Below are positions 61,647 through 64,000 of a stretch of 64,000 nt of DNA, piece by piece; positions within the stretch are counted from its first letter, which is position 1, and the number at the start of each line of letters is the position of its first letter. This DNA is from an uncultured Collinsella sp. (GTDB lineage Bacteria > Actinomycetota > Coriobacteriia > Coriobacteriales > Coriobacteriaceae): the NCBI GenBank assembly GCA_959020715.1, contig CAUESV010000011.1:8683-72682 (forward strand), in the 5' to 3' direction. The notes beneath the pieces are model-generated. The model saw only the letters and a program-made list of their open reading frames with translations, was not told the origin of the DNA and did no database searches. Position numbers and translations under genes: made by a program.

Positions 61647-62537
61647 TTACTGAAGCGCCTGTGCGCCCAGGGCCAGGCAGCCCATGATGCCCTGCTTGCC
61701 CTCGAGGCTGTTGTTGACGATGTAGTTATCGATGTCGTTGACCTCGGGCGTGACGATATAGCCGTTGAGCATCTCGGCGCACTTCTTGCGTGCGAGCGGG
61801 ACGATGGGGGTGTGGTCGGCCACGCCGCCGCCGATGATGATCTTTTGCGGCGCGTAGCACAGCGTGTAGGTCATGAGCGCCTGTGCCAGATAGCCGGCGA
61901 GCAGGTCCATGGCCTCCGGGTCATCGGCCATGTCTCCGGCGCTCTTGCCATCCCAGCGCTTTTTGACGCCGGGACCTGCGATGAGGCCCTCGAGGCAGTT
62001 GTCGTGGAAGGGGCAGGCGCTATGCTCGCCAATGGTGTCGCGCGGGTCGCGCGTGACCAGGATGTGGCCGGCCTCGGGATGCATCATGCCGTGCACGAGC
62101 TTACCGCCCGAGAGCACGCCGGCGCCCACGCCGGTACCGATGGTCAGGTAGACCACGTCGGTGAGGCCCTTGGCGCAACCAAACGTGACCTCGCCCAGGC
62201 AGGCGACGTTGACGTCGGTATCGTAGCCGCAGGGGATATTGAGCTCGTTTTGGATAGTGCCCAGCAGGTTGAAGTAGCGCCATGCCGTTTTGGGCGTCTC
62301 CAGGATCTTGCCGTATTGGGGCGAAGTGGGGTTGACTGCGGTGGGGCCAAATGCGCCGATGCCCAGCGCGGCGATGCCCTTGTCGGCAAACCATGCGTTG
62401 ACGGCCTCGACGGTTTCCTGCGGAGTCGTGGTCGCGATCTGCTCGCGCTCTAGGACCGTACCGTCCGCATAGCCCGTGGCGCAGACCATCTTGGTGCCAC
62501 CGGCCTCGAGCGCTCCGATAAGCTGCTGCTCTGCCAT
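61647..62537 (-). CDS. ROK family sugar kinase, fructokinase-like
   Basis: A 296-residue ROK kinase. The ATP-site opening is GALEAGGTKMVCA, the catalytic Asp lies in GYDTDVNVACLGE, and the zinc site is PEAGH with ACPFHDNCLEGL (His, Cys, His, Cys). This zinc pattern matches bacterial ROK fructokinases. It would phosphorylate fructose or a related hexose in the cytoplasm. It lies after the aminotransferase on the minus strand, separated by a terminator. Confidence 0.9.
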   Translation of the reverse strand: MAEQQLIGALEAGGTKMVCATGYADGTVLEREQIATTTPQETVEAVNAWFADKGIAALGIGAFGPTAVNPTSPQYGKILETPKTAWRYFNLLGTIQNELNIPCGYDTDVNVACLGEVTFGCAKGLTDVVYLTIGTGVGAGVLSGGKLVHGMMHPEAGHILVTRDPRDTIGEHSACPFHDNCLEGLIAGPGVKKRWDGKSAGDMADDPEAMDLLAGYLAQALMTYTLCYAPQKIIIGGGVADHTPIVPLARKKCAEMLNGYIVTPEVNDIDNYIVNNSLEGKQGIMGCLALGAQALQ

Positions 62538-62612
62538 AGTATTCCTCTCTCTGGGACGAGTTGCTCCGTGACTAAAGTATAGAGCTCTAAACCATTTAAG
62601 AAAGCGCTATAG

Positions 62613-62653
62613 AAAGAAGCCTCGCAACGCGGCGGGCGGTGCGGGGCTTCTTT
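62613..62653 (-). terminator. terminator of the aminotransferase gene
   Basis: On the minus strand AAAGAAGCCCCGC pairs with GCGAGGCTTCTTT (G-U allowed). It lies just past the aminotransferase stop. Confidence 0.8.
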
Positions 62654-62678
62654 GGTTGCTTTAGTTGCCGGGCCGTCC

Positions 62679-63860
62679 TTACCCGCGCGGCTTGATTTTA
62701 TCACGTAGCGACTTGAGGTTCTCCAGCGCCGCGTTAAGCGTCTCGTCTCGCTTGGCAAAGTGGAAACGAATCAGATGGTTGACGGGCTCGCGGAAGAAGC
62801 TCGAGCCGGGCACGGCGCCCACACCCACTTTAGACGCGAGGTCTTCACAGAACTCGAGGTCGCTGTCATAGCCAAACTCTGAGATGTCCATCATGACGTA
62901 GTAGGCGCCCTGCGGCACGTTGTGCTCAAGACCGATGCTATCGAGTCCCTGACAGAACAGGTCGCGTTTGGCGGTATAGAGGTCGAGGACCTCATCGTAA
63001 TAGCTGTCGTTGAAATTGAGGGCGGTGACGACGGCTTCCTGCAGGGGAGCGGCGGCGCCCACGGTGAGGAAGTCGTGGACTTTTTTGATGCGCTCGGTGA
63101 TTTCGGCAGGGGCGATAGTGTAGCCCAGACGCCAGCCGGTGATGGAGTACGTCTTAGACAGCGAGCTGCAGCTGATGGTTCGCTCGAACATGCCGGGCAG
63201 CGTGGCCATATAGACGTGCTCGTGGGGCGCGTAGACGATGTGCTCGTATACCTCGTCGGTGATGCAGTAGGCGTCGTACTTTTTGCAGAGGTCGGCGATA
63301 AAGGTGAGTTCCTCGCGCGTAAAGACCTTGCCGCAGGGGTTGGAAGGGTTGCACAGGACGATGGCCTTGGGGTCGTTGTCGCGGAAGGCTGCCTCGAGCG
63401 TCTCGCGGTCAAAGTCGAATGTGGGCGGGTTGAGCGGCACGTAGATGGGCTCGGCACCTGAAAGGATCGTGTCGGCGCCGTAGTTCTCGTAGAACGGCGA
63501 GAAGATGACGACCTTGTCGCCGGGGTTCGTGACCGTCATCATGGCGGCCATCATGGCCTCGGTAGAGCCGCAGGTGACTACGATATTCTCGTTGGGGTTC
63601 ACCGGCATGCCCATAAAGTGCTCCTGCTTGGCGGCAAGCGCCTCGCGCATGGCCTGGGAGCCCCAGGTGATGGAGTACTGGTGATAGAGCGGCTTGGGGT
63701 CGGCGGCGATGGTGCTGAGGCTCTCGAGCAACTGCGCCGGAGGGTCGAAGTCAGGGAAGCCCTGCGAGAGGTTGACGGCGCCGTACTTATTGGAGATGCG
63801 CGTCATGCGGCGGATGACCGAATCGGTGAATATTGCCGTGCGATTGGAGAGTTCTTTCAT
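62679..63860 (-). CDS. class I/II PLP aminotransferase
   Basis: A 393-residue PLP aminotransferase of the aspartate/kynurenine aminotransferase-like fold type I. NPSNPCGKVFTREE and the PLP-Lys region CSSLSKTYSITGWRLGY are visible; RFHFAKRDE near the end carries the carboxylate-binding Arg. It is likely an amino acid transaminase of broad substrate range. The ATG follows AAAGGACCATC. There is no neighbour that fixes the substrate. Confidence 0.9.
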   Translation of the reverse strand: MKELSNRTAIFTDSVIRRMTRISNKYGAVNLSQGFPDFDPPAQLLESLSTIAADPKPLYHQYSITWGSQAMREALAAKQEHFMGMPVNPNENIVVTCGSTEAMMAAMMTVTNPGDKVVIFSPFYENYGADTILSGAEPIYVPLNPPTFDFDRETLEAAFRDNDPKAIVLCNPSNPCGKVFTREELTFIADLCKKYDAYCITDEVYEHIVYAPHEHVYMATLPGMFERTISCSSLSKTYSITGWRLGYTIAPAEITERIKKVHDFLTVGAAAPLQEAVVTALNFNDSYYDEVLDLYTAKRDLFCQGLDSIGLEHNVPQGAYYVMMDISEFGYDSDLEFCEDLASKVGVGAVPGSSFFREPVNHLIRFHFAKRDETLNAALENLKSLRDKIKPRG

Positions 63861-64000
63861 GATGGTCCTTTCGAGGGCTTGCAGTGGGGCAAGTTTACTC
63901 CTATGAAAAGAGTGGGAATTGCTCGAAACGCGCTCGAAAAACTCTTGGTTGATTTCCGATCTCAGCCGAACACATTGAGCAAATAGGCCATTCCCGCAGT

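Overview
The window is a G+C-rich bacterial chromosome segment. It has no rRNA genes, no CRISPR array and no recognisable prophage. Codon use, ATP-type PEP carboxykinase, a Rho factor with a very long N-terminal extension, a CarD-family regulator and the large stock of small GGGAC-containing hairpins fit a Coriobacteriia gut actinobacterium. Collinsella is my best guess; this is inference, because no marker gene can be searched here.

Layout. 0.4-10.4 kb: DegV fatty-acid-binding protein, HAD phosphatase, M20 dipeptidase, the phosphate transporter pstSCAB, an ABC-F (Uup-like) ATPase and a Cof-type HAD phosphatase. 10.4-14.0 kb: a short MntR/DtxR-type regulator with a rich operator region, then a Zn/Cd resistance operon on the minus strand (ArsR/SmtB repressor, free HMA metallochaperone, P1B ATPase) with three SmtB-type operators. 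14.0-16.0 kb: a frameshifted nuclease-like gene bracketed by a short repeat. 16.0-25.0 kb: DEDDh exonuclease, His-rich metal exporter, YaiI, HdeD-like protein, nitroreductase, two histidine phosphatases, a DUF1015-like protein, an M20 deacylase and an intact paralogue of the frameshifted nuclease-like gene. 25.3-30.3 kb: serA-serC, then a translationally coupled MazG-like pyrophosphohydrolase plus GIY-YIG/DUF2075 helicase pair. 30.3-34.0 kb: a repeat-rich stretch holding a divergent pair of tiny promoter-hairpin-terminator units, a K+/H+ antiporter and a PPP phosphatase. 34.0-45.1 kb: polysaccharide flippase, pckA, B3/B4-domain protein, MarR regulator, second DegV protein, mini-MGMT, trpS, a WecA/TagO-type transferase, a candidate 6S RNA, a radical SAM protein and tRNA-Ala(CGC). 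45.1-53.6 kb: nicotinate phosphoribosyltransferase, proB, a proline-iminopeptidase-like hydrolase, proA, an HD-domain protein and a RAYT-type Y1 transposase. 53.6-64.0 kb: CarD, argS, rho, an envelope-type protein, a VanZ-like protein, a ROK sugar kinase and an aminotransferase.

The most unusual layer is intergenic. At least six hairpin families have unrelated stems but share a loop core of the type GGGAC(A/G)G. Many sit on or just after stop codons. A single REP-associated tyrosine transposase (RAYT) lies between two inverted copies of one of these families. Together they look like a REP/RAYT-type system in which the loop is constant and the stem varies. Other small repeats (a 123-nt MITE-like pair, three AGTTGCGGTG hairpins, a 127-nt hairpin and a 26-bp-arm inverted repeat) and three candidate structured RNAs add to this.

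Gene starts were chosen by ribosome-binding site and family alignment from memory. No database search was possible.
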